Shown here one piece after another: positions 8,201 to 15,511 of a stretch of DNA of 35,851 nt. The notes below the pieces were generated by a model. That model worked only from the letters and a program-made list of their open reading frames with translations, ran no database searches and was not told where the DNA came from. A program made the position numbers and the translations under genes. Position 1 is the first letter of the stretch. Every line of letters begins with the position of its first letter. Source of the stretch: Lachnospiraceae bacterium (GTDB lineage Bacteria > Bacillota > Clostridia > Lachnospirales > Lachnospiraceae); contig JAFTAU010000035.1 in the NCBI GenBank assembly GCA_017455435.1, forward strand, positions 1 to 35,851, read 5' to 3'.

Positions 8201-10444
8201 TTCGGCCGCAGCGGATCGTTCGTCACACCGCTTGACGCGTCTTACAATTACTGGGCGGGAACGGACAAAGCGGATCGCTATTATCCCATCACGACCCAGT
8301 ACACCGACAGTATTGCCTTTGAGCCGGATATTGTGGTCATCATGCTCGGCATCAATGACAACAGGAATATCAGAAGCGCGGCTGAGGCGAATAATTTCAA
8401 GACCAATTTGAAAAATCTTGCTGATACGTACGCCGCTCTTCCGTCTGTTGACAAGGTTTATATTGCCACTTCCACCTACGCTATCAGCTCCAACAGCGTG
8501 GGCATCGTGGAGATGAGCAGCGGCGAGCTGCAGCGCCTTCAGAAAGAGGCCGCGGCCGCCGGCGGTTATGACGTCATCGACATTTACGGCATGGTGGGAG
8601 ATTACCTGAGCGAAGGAATGCATTATTCGGCCGACAGGCTCCATCCCGATGCCACTTCGCTGAATGAAATCGCAAAGGCGTTTTACGCATTCTTCAAGAA
8701 TCGTGAATATGTGCCCGGAAACCGCGGCACGTCGTCCACCGGCGTCGTCTATGTAAAGACCGGCGGCACCGGCGACGGCAGCACCCCCGCAAAGGCCATG
8801 GCTTCCCTGCCAAAGGCGGCCGGACTTATCAGAGAAACCGGCGGTACCATAGTGCTCTGCGACGATTACACCACCGAGTACAGCTATGACATCGCGATGC
8901 CGGTCAACAGAGGCCGCATAAAGATTACGTCTTCCTACGGAGGCACGGACTTCGGCGGAAAGCTGATACTGACACAGAACCTTTATCTGTACGGCGACTA
9001 TACATTTGAAAATCTTACCATAGTCGCGGACAGAACTTTAGCGGCGCCCCTGTTCATCTGCCGTTACAACAATGTCACCTTCGGAGAGGGGATTACTGTT
9101 CAGGAAGGCAGCGCCGCAAAGGGTTATCCCGGTATACTCGCCGGTTATTACAATGTCAGCGGCGGAGCCTCTTCCGAATCGGCAAGCTTCAGTGGAACCT
9201 GCACCATCAACGTTCAGTCCGGTACATGGGGCTTCTTCAGAGGCGGAAACGTCAGGTCCCAGGCTGTATCGGCCATGGGCAGTGTTAAATCCGGCGCGAC
9301 TGTCACAGTCAATATCAGCGGCGGCACGTTTATGAACGCGAGCGGCAATAACCTCTGCGCCGCGACCGGTATGAATTCACTGGCCGGCACTACGAATCTG
9401 AACATCAGCGGCGGCACTTTTAGCGGTCCCGTCTGCGTTATCTGCAGACCCGGAACCAACACCGGCGGACAGACCTATTCCATGGCCGGAACGGTGAATG
9501 TCAATATCACCGGCGGCACCTTCAATGATGTGGTACGCGCCATGCAGGAGCCGGTCAGCTATTCCGCAGCGCTGAATGTAAATATCGACGATCTGATGGA
9601 AAACAAGCCCGCTCTGGAGGGCTTTGACGACAGAGTCCCCGAGGACGTATTCCTGTCGGGCTCTTTCACAGATTCGCACGGCACCACGCTTCCTTACAGA
9701 TATTATCTGCCGGAGGGCTATGACAAAACCGCGAGCAAAACCTACCCCGTGTTCTTCTATTTCCACGGCAACGGCTCCCGCGGCACGGACAACAAAAAGC
9801 AGATAGACGTCGGAACGCACAAGATAGTAGCCAATGTGCTCAATTATGAAGAGGACGCCATCATCGTGGCGGCTCAGTGCCCTGCTTCGCCCTATGAATG
9901 GGTCGACCATACCTGCTATCCGGGACACGCGAATTATGATCCGGAGTCTACGCCGGTCAGCACCTATCTGGAAGCCGCGATGCAGCTCTACAATTCATTT
10001 ATAACGAATGAAAAAGTAGATACCGAACGCATTTATATCGCGGGCGCGTCAAACGGCGCAGGAGCGTGCTGGAGCGTTATCGCGCATTCACCCAAGACTG
10101 TAGCCGCCGCTGTAATTCTGGCTGGTACAGGACAGACCGGCGGAGCGGAGAACATAGCCGAATATTATCTTAATACTCCTATCTGGACCTTCCACGGTGA
10201 TGCCGATACCACGCTTTCCGTAGATGGCACGAGAGAGATAGTAGACGCGGTGCTTGATCTCGGCGGAACCATGATGACTTATACGGAAATGCCCGGCTAC
10301 GGTCACAATATATGGACCGCCGCTGCCAACACGACCGGACTCATCGACTGGATGTTCGCGCAGCGCAGAACCGATTCCGTGGGCATTTTCCGCCTTGACG
10401 GCGAAGAAGCCCTCACACACGCGGATCTCGTATCCATGAGATAA
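5264..10444 (+). CDS. Giant secreted protein: Listeria-Bacteroides repeat, active SGNH hydrolase, beta-helix and alpha/beta-hydrolase domains
   Basis: A 1726-residue exported protein. Order: signal peptide (basic MKKVKKLL, hydrophobic core, likely cleavage after AAA near residue 26); an unrecognised beta-rich region; one Listeria-Bacteroides (InlB B-type) repeat at about 311-383 with KPGYALEGWYTD; further beta-rich segments to about 935; an SGNH hydrolase with GDSIT (Ser944), GIND (Asn1031) and DRLH (Asp1124, His1127), all catalytic positions present; a Gly-rich beta-helix domain at about 1170-1510 with NISGGTF turns; and an alpha/beta-hydrolase from about 1530 with HGNGSRG, nucleophile elbow GASNGA (Ser1596), HGDAD (Asp1646/1648) and His1681. 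Two esterase sites suggest deacylation of a complex polysaccharide; the substrate is unknown. No sortase motif, dockerin or S-layer module is visible at the C-terminus, so it is probably released or bound non-covalently. The start has GTGAGG at good spacing. Confidence 0.88.
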   Translation: MKKVKKLLAMLLALVMTVSVFNMAAAEALGATLFEVEVFYGFGKAPGTSALLTGVLDETGGLVNNSNGYSIKGSATKVYKTNSGSGTTNVYYHPKQGELDSVDVYYAGSETPVTLHWMTSSNTHCLKGTFYYDSSNNLTVYSGETSPNSAHGTPLITFAAAAAGNSNAMSSRWRNVADDVIVVFHYNTGHTININTGENDAEFFSSDIPKYYFSTTDNTAAIEICGNDFSSSDGISAAVNPSAAPTGIAFSIGGNGAVINDPTATKYLTSSYTWSDSHASTDILKYDNGTYTFYKVSDDININYAYTLESVTATFMADGVVFDTAELLSGTTLSEPDPAPAKPGYALEGWYTDPQLTDRFDFSTPVTANITLYAKFAEDHTVSFKGAGTFISAGVNVTSSTWQSITGGTVDQSGTLVTHGDFSDNASATSSGVQVRVNSDIGTLDTLTFAFGGYTVPIAKTDLVNNAIYLSNTGTLSSSFNSNTMLKYAISNGVVFLRLYQVKQDIEVTVGYDGGTETVGAQVTGQAALLTDFEVTQATVGTSVSSDGFTVPYYELKGTNGNTVQAALTVREPETYGIRLQKKDGTEIFTYKKGSGNTSKQIDNIGWIELSYDSASSTYTFLFKYLIQSIDIALLSTTYSEGTLFMSAEVMDTVTARFSAVIAPQTVALYDRIIMQAALGSDDPIVLEGEIEGGETVFEFEEIPAYRLNKKLTCEIYGEKDGVLTDLGIGLINGISIAEYCDIVADNHSGDLDLLRFMANLLNFASEFQKYVDPDAAAEALPITGREWAEDRVLDETPVSPDGIGDLSTTTEGFVASRGSIRGAGLNITDRVAVFFLISAPKGLDGLTLMVNGEAYDTSGLTHVSGSNYRLTLTRIAPTGYDNVITVVLTNSSGSQTVKYSVDTYCERMNGETGMGALTSAIYNLGYASRTTAVIPRIAFVGDSITFGYVPGYNDLTVPEWSYPSRLQEMMGGNAVIGNFGRSGSFVTPLDASYNYWAGTDKADRYYPITTQYTDSIAFEPDIVVIMLGINDNRNIRSAAEANNFKTNLKNLADTYAALPSVDKVYIATSTYAISSNSVGIVEMSSGELQRLQKEAAAAGGYDVIDIYGMVGDYLSEGMHYSADRLHPDATSLNEIAKAFYAFFKNREYVPGNRGTSSTGVVYVKTGGTGDGSTPAKAMASLPKAAGLIRETGGTIVLCDDYTTEYSYDIAMPVNRGRIKITSSYGGTDFGGKLILTQNLYLYGDYTFENLTIVADRTLAAPLFICRYNNVTFGEGITVQEGSAAKGYPGILAGYYNVSGGASSESASFSGTCTINVQSGTWGFFRGGNVRSQAVSAMGSVKSGATVTVNISGGTFMNASGNNLCAATGMNSLAGTTNLNISGGTFSGPVCVICRPGTNTGGQTYSMAGTVNVNITGGTFNDVVRAMQEPVSYSAALNVNIDDLMENKPALEGFDDRVPEDVFLSGSFTDSHGTTLPYRYYLPEGYDKTASKTYPVFFYFHGNGSRGTDNKKQIDVGTHKIVANVLNYEEDAIIVAAQCPASPYEWVDHTCYPGHANYDPESTPVSTYLEAAMQLYNSFITNEKVDTERIYIAGASNGAGACWSVIAHSPKTVAAAVILAGTGQTGGAENIAEYYLNTPIWTFHGDADTTLSVDGTREIVDAVLDLGGTMMTYTEMPGYGHNIWTAAANTTGLIDWMFAQRRTDSVGIFRLDGEEALTHADLVSMR

Positions 10445-10462
10445 ACCGCGGATAATAACGGC

Positions 10463-10502
10463 GAAGAGGAGACGGGGACTTTCCTGTCTCCTTCTTCTTT
10501 TT
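10463..10502 (+). terminator. Intrinsic terminator after the giant hydrolase gene
   Basis: GAAGAGGAGAC at 10463-10473 pairs with GTCTCCTTCTTC at 10486-10497 with one bulged base, and the stem is followed by a T-run. It closes the upstream operon before a clear new promoter. Confidence 0.8.
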
Positions 10503-10520
10503 CTGATAAAAACTTCACGC

Positions 10521-10548
10521 TTGACATTCCGGAAGCGTTTGTTATAAT
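10521..10548 (+). promoter_or_regulatory. SigA-type promoter for the LicC-like/permease operon
   Basis: TTGACA at 10521-10526 and TATAAT at 10543-10548 are perfect consensus hexamers 16 bases apart. Expected transcription start is near 10555, leaving a leader of about 105 bases before the ATG at 10660. Confidence 0.85.
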
Positions 10549-10570
10549 TTGTTCATATTCTCGTTGAAAA

Positions 10571-10601
10571 CCTGCGATTTTTGAACGCAGGATTTGTTTT
10601 T
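10571..10601 (+). terminator. Short leader hairpin with T-rich tail (possible attenuator)
   Basis: CCTGCG 10571-10576 pairs with CGCAGG 10586-10591, followed by ATTTGTTTTT. It lies inside the leader between the promoter and the coding start, so it could end some transcripts early. The stem is only six pairs and the loop contains a TTTTGAAC half-site, so attenuation is an inference. Confidence 0.35.
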
Positions 10602-10615
10602 GGCTTAAAAGACTA

Positions 10616-10638
10616 TTTTGAACAAATACTGTTCAAAA
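10616..10638. promoter_or_regulatory. Perfect inverted repeat, candidate operator (TTTTGAACA-N5-TGTTCAAAA)
   Basis: Nine-base arms TTTTGAACA (10616-10624) and TGTTCAAAA (10630-10638) flank AATAC. A further TTTTGAAC occurs at 10579-10586. The palindrome sits just downstream of the promoter, as expected for a repressor roadblock, and the gene it precedes encodes its own N-terminal winged-helix domain, so autoregulation is possible. Confidence 0.5.
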
Positions 10639-10659
10639 ATCACCGCGGGAGAAACAAAA

Positions 10660-11553
10660 ATGAATCTCACCAGAAAACAGTTTGACATTCTCGAGGCGCT
10701 TGCGCTGTCCGGCGAAAAGCTCAGTCAGAGATACCTCGAAGAGCTCACGGGTCATTCGCTCGGCACCATCAACAAGGCCTCTCAGGAGCTGGCGGAGCAG
10801 GGACTCATTAACGGCGGAGAGATTACCGAAAAGGGTTTTTTGGCTCTGGAGCCTTACCGCGCCAAAAGGGCAGTCTTTATCGCTGCCGGATTCGGCTCGC
10901 GCCTCGTTCCCATTACGCTCAACACTCCAAAGCCCCTGGTCAGAGTCAACGGCACGCGCATTATAGACACGCTGCTGGACGCCTGTCTAAAGGCCGGCAT
11001 AGATGATATTTACATCGTCCGCGGATATCTTGCGGAACAGTTTGACCAGCTTCTGTACAAATACCCCATGCTGAAATTCATCGAAAACCCCGCCTACAAC
11101 GAGGCCAATAATATTTCCTCCGCCGTCATGGCCAGGGAGCTGCTTCAAAACGCCTACGTATTTGAATCGGACCTGCTCATCGCCAATCCCGACATCATCA
11201 AAAAATATCACTACACATCGGACGTCCTCGGAATCTGGAAGGAACGCACGGACGACTGGTGCCTGGATGTTGACAAAGACGGTTTTGTAAAAGAAGAAAA
11301 AGTGGGCGGCTACAACACCTATCAGATGGTCGGCATTTATTACTGGAATGCCGAGGACGGCGCCGCGCTAAAGGAGCATCTGCTGGAAGCCTACCGGCAG
11401 CCCGGCGGCAAAGAACGCTACTGGGAGACGGTTCCCAATGTCGTTTTCAAAGGCAGGTACAAGGTCGCGGTTCGCCCGTGCCTTGATAAGGACATAGTGG
11501 AAATCGATACTTTCAGGGAGCTGAAAGCCATCGACAAAACCTACGACGTATAA
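10660..11553 (+). CDS. LicC-like nucleotidyltransferase with N-terminal winged-helix domain
   Basis: A 297-residue protein. Residues 1-62 form a MarR-like winged-helix segment (KQFDILEALALSG, then GTINKASQELAEQGLI). Residues 70-297 are a nucleotidyltransferase with AAGFGSRL at 75-82, TPKPLVRVNG, and ESDL at 169-172 at the metal-binding position. NEANNISSAV, the DDW stretch, the YWETVPN stretch and a closing IVEIDTFREL match the CTP:phosphocholine cytidylyltransferase LicC pattern. It probably makes a CDP-activated amino-alcohol or phosphonate (choline, ethanolamine, aminoethylphosphonate) for surface-glycan decoration; the exact substrate is not resolved. I chose ATG 10660 with GGGAGA at 10647-10652; an upstream TTG at 10618 lies inside the palindrome and lacks a ribosome site. 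An APC permease follows after 12 bases. Confidence 0.8.
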   Translation: MNLTRKQFDILEALALSGEKLSQRYLEELTGHSLGTINKASQELAEQGLINGGEITEKGFLALEPYRAKRAVFIAAGFGSRLVPITLNTPKPLVRVNGTRIIDTLLDACLKAGIDDIYIVRGYLAEQFDQLLYKYPMLKFIENPAYNEANNISSAVMARELLQNAYVFESDLLIANPDIIKKYHYTSDVLGIWKERTDDWCLDVDKDGFVKEEKVGGYNTYQMVGIYYWNAEDGAALKEHLLEAYRQPGGKERYWETVPNVVFKGRYKVAVRPCLDKDIVEIDTFRELKAIDKTYDV

Positions 11554-11565
11554 AAAGGAGGCTTT

Positions 11566-13029
11566 ATGGAAAACAACACGACTCTTAAAAAACAGCTTAC
11601 CCCCCTGCACGTCTGGGCGCTCGCGTTCGGCTGCGTAATCGGCTGGGGCTCGTTTATCAACCCCGGAAAAAAATTCCTGGTAAATTCAGGCGTGGCCGGA
11701 ACCGCAATCGCCATGCTGATGGGAGCGCTGGTCATGATTATCATAGCCTACAGCTATGCGTACATGGTTCCCAAATATCCTCTGGCCGGCGGAGAGTTCA
11801 CGTTCGCGAAGAACAGCTTCGGCAAAACAGCCGCATTTACCTGCGGTTGGTTCCTCGTGGCGGCGTACCTCACCAATGTTCCGATGAACTCCACCGCCAT
11901 CGCGCTCATTGTTAACGGACTTTTCGGAAAAGACAATATTTTCAACAGCGTTTATCTTTATACGATTGCCGAAAACGACGTCTATCTGGGACATGTGCTG
12001 CTGGCGAGCGGCATACTGATCCTGTTCGGCTTCCTGAATATCTGGGGCGTCAAAAAAGCCGCAGTCGTACAGATTATCCTGTCTTCAATGCTTGTGCTGG
12101 CCGTCGTTACTCTTGTATGCGCGGCGCTGATCAGCAGCGAGGCCAATCTTGCAAATACAGCGCCTGTCTGGGGCTTTGACAGAGCCGCGGCCGCAGAGGC
12201 CGGTCTTAACGCGGAGCAGATAAGGCAGGCAAATGAAAGCGTCTCGACCAGCGGAGTTCTGTCGGCGATATTGGCCACCTTCGCTATCGCGCCGTGGGCG
12301 TTTGTCGGATTTGACACCATTCCGCAGGCTGCGGAAGAGTTCAAATTCTCTTACAAAAAGGTTATCGGCATTATGGTTCTGGCCATTCTCTTCGGCGCAT
12401 TCGTTTATATTTCAAACAATACTGTCGCCGCCGCTGCGGTACAGAACTGGCCCGAAGAAGTTCTGGACAAAGGAAACTGGGTTCTGCTTGTAGCTGCAAA
12501 GCACCTGCTGGGCGGCTTCGGCCCCGTACTGGTAGGCATCGGAGTTTCGGGCGCTGTTCTTTCCGGCATTATGGGATTTTATCTGGCATCCAGCCGTCTG
12601 ATGTTCTCCATGGCTCGCGACGGCTATCTGCCCAAAACCTTTGCAAAGCTTGACAGCAGGCACGGCACACCCAGAAACGCCATGATTTTCTGCGTCGTCG
12701 TTTCGCTTTCCGGTCCCCTGCTCGGCAGAGAGGCTCTCGGCTGGTTCGTGGATATGTGCGCCATCGGCGCGTCAATAGGCTATTTCTTCACCAGCGCGGC
12801 TACCCTTGTCACGATGAAGCGCCACAAGGACGGCACCGCCCTGCTAAAGGTTATGGCCGTTCTCGGCGTTATTTTCTCGGTCGCATTCATGATTTTGCAG
12901 CTCATTCCCATTCCCGGTCTTTCCGGAGTCAGCTTCGGAAAAGAGTCTTACATCATGCTCATCATCTGGATTGTCATCGGCGCGGTATTTTATTTCATGC
13001 AGAGAAAGAAATTCGCGTCAAAAGACTGA
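11566..13029 (+). CDS. APC-family amino acid/polyamine permease
   Basis: A 487-residue integral membrane transporter with about 12 hydrophobic segments. The first helix carries the APC substrate motif as GCVIGWGSFINPG near residue 21, with the unwound Gly-rich stretch expected for binding an amine or carboxylate. Helix 6 has APWAFVGFDTIPQAAEEF, typical of the family, and helix 8 has SGIMGFYLASSRLMFSMARDG. The ATG has AAAAGGAGG immediately upstream, and the gene is co-transcribed with the LicC-like enzyme. The pairing suggests import of the amine later activated by that enzyme, by analogy with LicB/LicC, but LicB is a different transporter family, so this is inference. Confidence 0.85.
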   Translation: MENNTTLKKQLTPLHVWALAFGCVIGWGSFINPGKKFLVNSGVAGTAIAMLMGALVMIIIAYSYAYMVPKYPLAGGEFTFAKNSFGKTAAFTCGWFLVAAYLTNVPMNSTAIALIVNGLFGKDNIFNSVYLYTIAENDVYLGHVLLASGILILFGFLNIWGVKKAAVVQIILSSMLVLAVVTLVCAALISSEANLANTAPVWGFDRAAAAEAGLNAEQIRQANESVSTSGVLSAILATFAIAPWAFVGFDTIPQAAEEFKFSYKKVIGIMVLAILFGAFVYISNNTVAAAAVQNWPEEVLDKGNWVLLVAAKHLLGGFGPVLVGIGVSGAVLSGIMGFYLASSRLMFSMARDGYLPKTFAKLDSRHGTPRNAMIFCVVVSLSGPLLGREALGWFVDMCAIGASIGYFFTSAATLVTMKRHKDGTALLKVMAVLGVIFSVAFMILQLIPIPGLSGVSFGKESYIMLIIWIVIGAVFYFMQRKKFASKD

Positions 13030-13047
13030 GCCCTGCATAGATACGCT

Positions 13048-13074
13048 GCCGCCGCATTTTTGCGGCGGCTTTTT
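13048..13074 (+). terminator. Intrinsic terminator after the permease
   Basis: GCCGCCGCA (13048-13056) pairs perfectly with TGCGGCGGC (13061-13069) over a four-base loop, followed by five T. Confidence 0.92.
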
Positions 13075-13083
13075 AGGTATTTA

Positions 13084-13112
13084 TTCAAAACATTTCTCCG
13101 CTATGCTATAAT
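13084..13112 (+). promoter_or_regulatory. Promoter for the glf operon
   Basis: TTCAAA 13084-13089 and TATAAT 13107-13112, spaced 17 bases. The start would fall near 13119, at the beginning of the ribosome site CAGGAGGG (13117-13124), so the leader is only about ten bases. Confidence 0.65.
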
Positions 13113-13128
13113 ACAGCAGGAGGGTACC

Positions 13129-14262
13129 ATGAAAAAATACGATTATCTGATAGTCGGAGCGGGGCTCTACGGAGCCGCTTTCGCAGAGAGGGCGGCAGCG
13201 GCCGGAAAGCGCGTTCTGGTGATAGACAGACGCGGTACTATCGGCGGAAACGTTTATACGGAAAAGATTGCGGGCATTCATGTACATAAATACGGCGCCC
13301 ACATTTTCCATACGAACGACGATCGGGTGTGGAAGTATGTGCAGCGCTTCGCCCGTTTCAATAATTTCATTAATACTCCGGTGGCCAATTACAAAGGGGA
13401 GATATATTCTCTGCCTTTTAATATGTTCACCTTTAACAAGATGTGGGGCGTGGTGACGCCGCAGGAGGCGGAGGCCGAGATAGCGCGGCAGAGACAGGCC
13501 GCCGGCATTACGGAGCCTGCCAATCTCGAGGAGCAGGCCATCAGCCTGGTCGGCACCGATATCTACGAAAAGCTGATAAAAGATTATACAGAGAAACAAT
13601 GGGGGCGCGAGTGCCGTGAGCTGCCGGCGTTCATCATAAAACGGCTGCCGGTGCGCCTGACATATAACAACAATTATTTCAATGCAAATTATCAGGGCAT
13701 CCCGATAGGCGGATATACAAAGATGGTCGAGAAAATGCTGAGTGGAATCGAGGTCCGGCTCGGCGTGGATTATCTGGGGGCACGCGAGGCGTACGAAGGG
13801 CTCGCGGAGCGCATCATTTACACCGGACCCATCGACGAATACTTCGGATATTGCCTCGGCGCCCTGCAGTATCGCAGCGTCCGGTTTGAAAACGAACTTC
13901 TGGACACCGACAATTTCCAGGGCAACGCCGTAGTCAATTACACTGACGCCGAAACTCCGTGGACCAGAATAATCGAGCACAAATGGTTTGAGTTCGGAAA
14001 GGACGAGGACGGCAACGACCTGCCAAAGACCGTTATCTCGCGCGAATACAGCTCGGAGTGGAAGGTGGGCGACGAGCCCTATTATCCCGTTAATGACGAG
14101 CTAAACGGCGCGCTCTATGAGAAATACAGGCAGCTCGGCGAGGCGGAGTTTGCCTCAAAAGGAGTGATCTTCGGCGGCCGGCTTGGACAGTACCGCTACT
14201 TTGATATGGATCAGGTCATAGCCGCCGCTCTCGCAAAGGCTGAGGAACTTTTAAATAAATGA
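13129..14262 (+). CDS. glf: UDP-galactopyranose mutase
   Basis: A 377-residue flavoenzyme converting UDP-galactopyranose to UDP-galactofuranose in the cytoplasm for galactofuranose-containing surface glycans. Seen: N-terminal FAD Rossmann motif VGAGLYGAAFAE; HVHKYGAHIFHTND, a Glf hallmark; EEQAISLVGTDIYEKLIKDY followed by TEKQWGR; PVRLTYNNNYFNANYQGIP; YTGPIDEYFGY; and near the end GGRLGQYRYFDMDQVI. The length is normal. ATG 13129 has CAGGAGGG at ideal spacing; a longer in-frame extension from 13060 would begin inside the preceding terminator and is not credible. The downstream gene overlaps by four bases (ATGA), so the two are translationally coupled. Confidence 0.95.
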   Translation: MKKYDYLIVGAGLYGAAFAERAAAAGKRVLVIDRRGTIGGNVYTEKIAGIHVHKYGAHIFHTNDDRVWKYVQRFARFNNFINTPVANYKGEIYSLPFNMFTFNKMWGVVTPQEAEAEIARQRQAAGITEPANLEEQAISLVGTDIYEKLIKDYTEKQWGRECRELPAFIIKRLPVRLTYNNNYFNANYQGIPIGGYTKMVEKMLSGIEVRLGVDYLGAREAYEGLAERIIYTGPIDEYFGYCLGALQYRSVRFENELLDTDNFQGNAVVNYTDAETPWTRIIEHKWFEFGKDEDGNDLPKTVISREYSSEWKVGDEPYYPVNDELNGALYEKYRQLGEAEFASKGVIFGGRLGQYRYFDMDQVIAAALAKAEELLNK

Positions 14263-15458
14263 CGGACGTCCAAAGAGAATTTTTGAATATCGCAAGGCTT
14301 CAGGCCTGCGGATACGCTCCGCCGGAGCCCTTGCGTTTTGCTGTCTCGCCAAAGGACGTGACAGCCTTTGCCCGTTTTCAGGGAATGGGGCTGATTGCGG
14401 CGGATTTTTATCTCAAAAAGGCGCCGGAGCTTGAAAAGCGGGGCATGATTATTCTCGAAGAAAGCGCGGCGGTTGCCGAAGGGCAGAAATCCGGGCTGAG
14501 ACAATTTAACGATGCGGAGCTCTATAAGACTCTGATGTTTGACGCGGATCTCGGTACCGCAAAAAAGATTTTCAACGAATTAAAAATAGATTTCATTCCG
14601 CTTAAGGGCGCGGTCATGCGCGGCCTCTATCCGGAGAAATGGATGAGGCAGTCCACGGATATCGACGTGTTGGTTCGTGGACGGGAAATCGGGCGTGCCG
14701 CCGACGCGCTGCGTGAGAAAGGAGGCTTCGCCCTCCTGAAAGAAGGCAGGCACCACTTTGTCATGTCCGGCCCCACCGGCTGGATACTGGAACTGCATCA
14801 CTCGCTTAGCGGAGAGGACACTCCGGCGGGTGCGTATCTGAAGCGCGTGTGGGAATTTGCGGAGCCGGCGTCCGGTCACGAGCACGCATTACCCGATGAA
14901 TTTTTCCACATTTATCACTTGTCGCACATGGCGGGTCATTTCGGCGGCGGAGGCTGCGGCGTGAGGCCGTTTTTGGATTTGTTCATTATAAACCGTGTAA
15001 TGAAGGCGCCGTCAGAGGCCGCGCTTTCGGCGGTCAGTCTGGAAAAGTTTTCGCGGATGGCGGACGCTCTCGCGGAAAAATGGTTCGGAGATGCCGGCGT
15101 ATCCGGCGCCGACGAGATGACGCTTCGCGTAGAAGAAATCCTCCTGGGCGGCGGTCTTTTCGGCTCAAAAGAAAACGAAGTGCTGCTAAAGCGCAGCGTT
15201 TCAAAAAGCCGCGCTGCATATTTAAAGGACAGGCTGATTCTGCCGGCGGCCGACATAAAAAGCAAATATCCCGCCGCGGCACGCCACGGCTTTCTGGTTC
15301 CGTTTTATCAGATGGGCAGATGGTTTTCCGCCCTCAGCCCGTCAAAGAGCGGCAGGGTCAGATCCGAGGTGAAAATCACGGAACAGCTCACCGATGAAAG
15401 AATATCCCACGCAAGGCGTCTGCTCAGCGGACTTGGAATAGAAGATTACGTGAAATAG
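14259..15458 (+). CDS. Uncharacterised nucleotidyltransferase family protein (NTP_transf_5-like)
   Basis: A 399-residue cytoplasmic protein. The core at about residues 85-160 reads FIPLKGAVMRGLYPE, then RQSTDIDVLV, with the paired acidic residues of the nucleotidyltransferase superfamily, followed by HHFVMSGPTGWILELHHSL. This pattern belongs to the uncharacterised nucleotidyltransferase group found in capsule and lipooligosaccharide loci. A His-rich segment (IYHLSHMAGHFGGGGCG) and an alpha-helical C-terminal half follow. It overlaps glf by four bases, so a role in glycan assembly is likely, but the transferred group and acceptor are unknown. No signal peptide or membrane segment is seen. Confidence 0.75.
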   Translation: MTDVQREFLNIARLQACGYAPPEPLRFAVSPKDVTAFARFQGMGLIAADFYLKKAPELEKRGMIILEESAAVAEGQKSGLRQFNDAELYKTLMFDADLGTAKKIFNELKIDFIPLKGAVMRGLYPEKWMRQSTDIDVLVRGREIGRAADALREKGGFALLKEGRHHFVMSGPTGWILELHHSLSGEDTPAGAYLKRVWEFAEPASGHEHALPDEFFHIYHLSHMAGHFGGGGCGVRPFLDLFIINRVMKAPSEAALSAVSLEKFSRMADALAEKWFGDAGVSGADEMTLRVEEILLGGGLFGSKENEVLLKRSVSKSRAAYLKDRLILPAADIKSKYPAAARHGFLVPFYQMGRWFSALSPSKSGRVRSEVKITEQLTDERISHARRLLSGLGIEDYVK

Positions 15459-15469
15459 AACGCGTATTG

Positions 15470-15478
15470 TGATATAAT
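15470..15478 (+). promoter_or_regulatory. Extended -10 promoter for the deacetylase gene
   Basis: TGATATAAT at 15470-15478 is an extended -10 element. No good -35 is visible at the expected distance. The start would be near 15485, with AAAGAAGG at 15493-15500 ahead of the ATG. Confidence 0.6.
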
Positions 15479-15511
15479 CCACTTAGATTTTCAAAGAAGG
15501 CAGGTCTTTTT

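Noticed and set aside
10618-10659. TTG 10618 as start of the LicC-like gene
   Set aside because: It lies in the left arm of the palindrome, has no ribosome site, and ATG 10660 has a good one followed directly by the winged-helix domain.
13060-13128. Longer glf from an alternative start at 13060
   Set aside because: It would begin inside the terminator hairpin and cross the promoter; the strong ribosome site supports ATG 13129.
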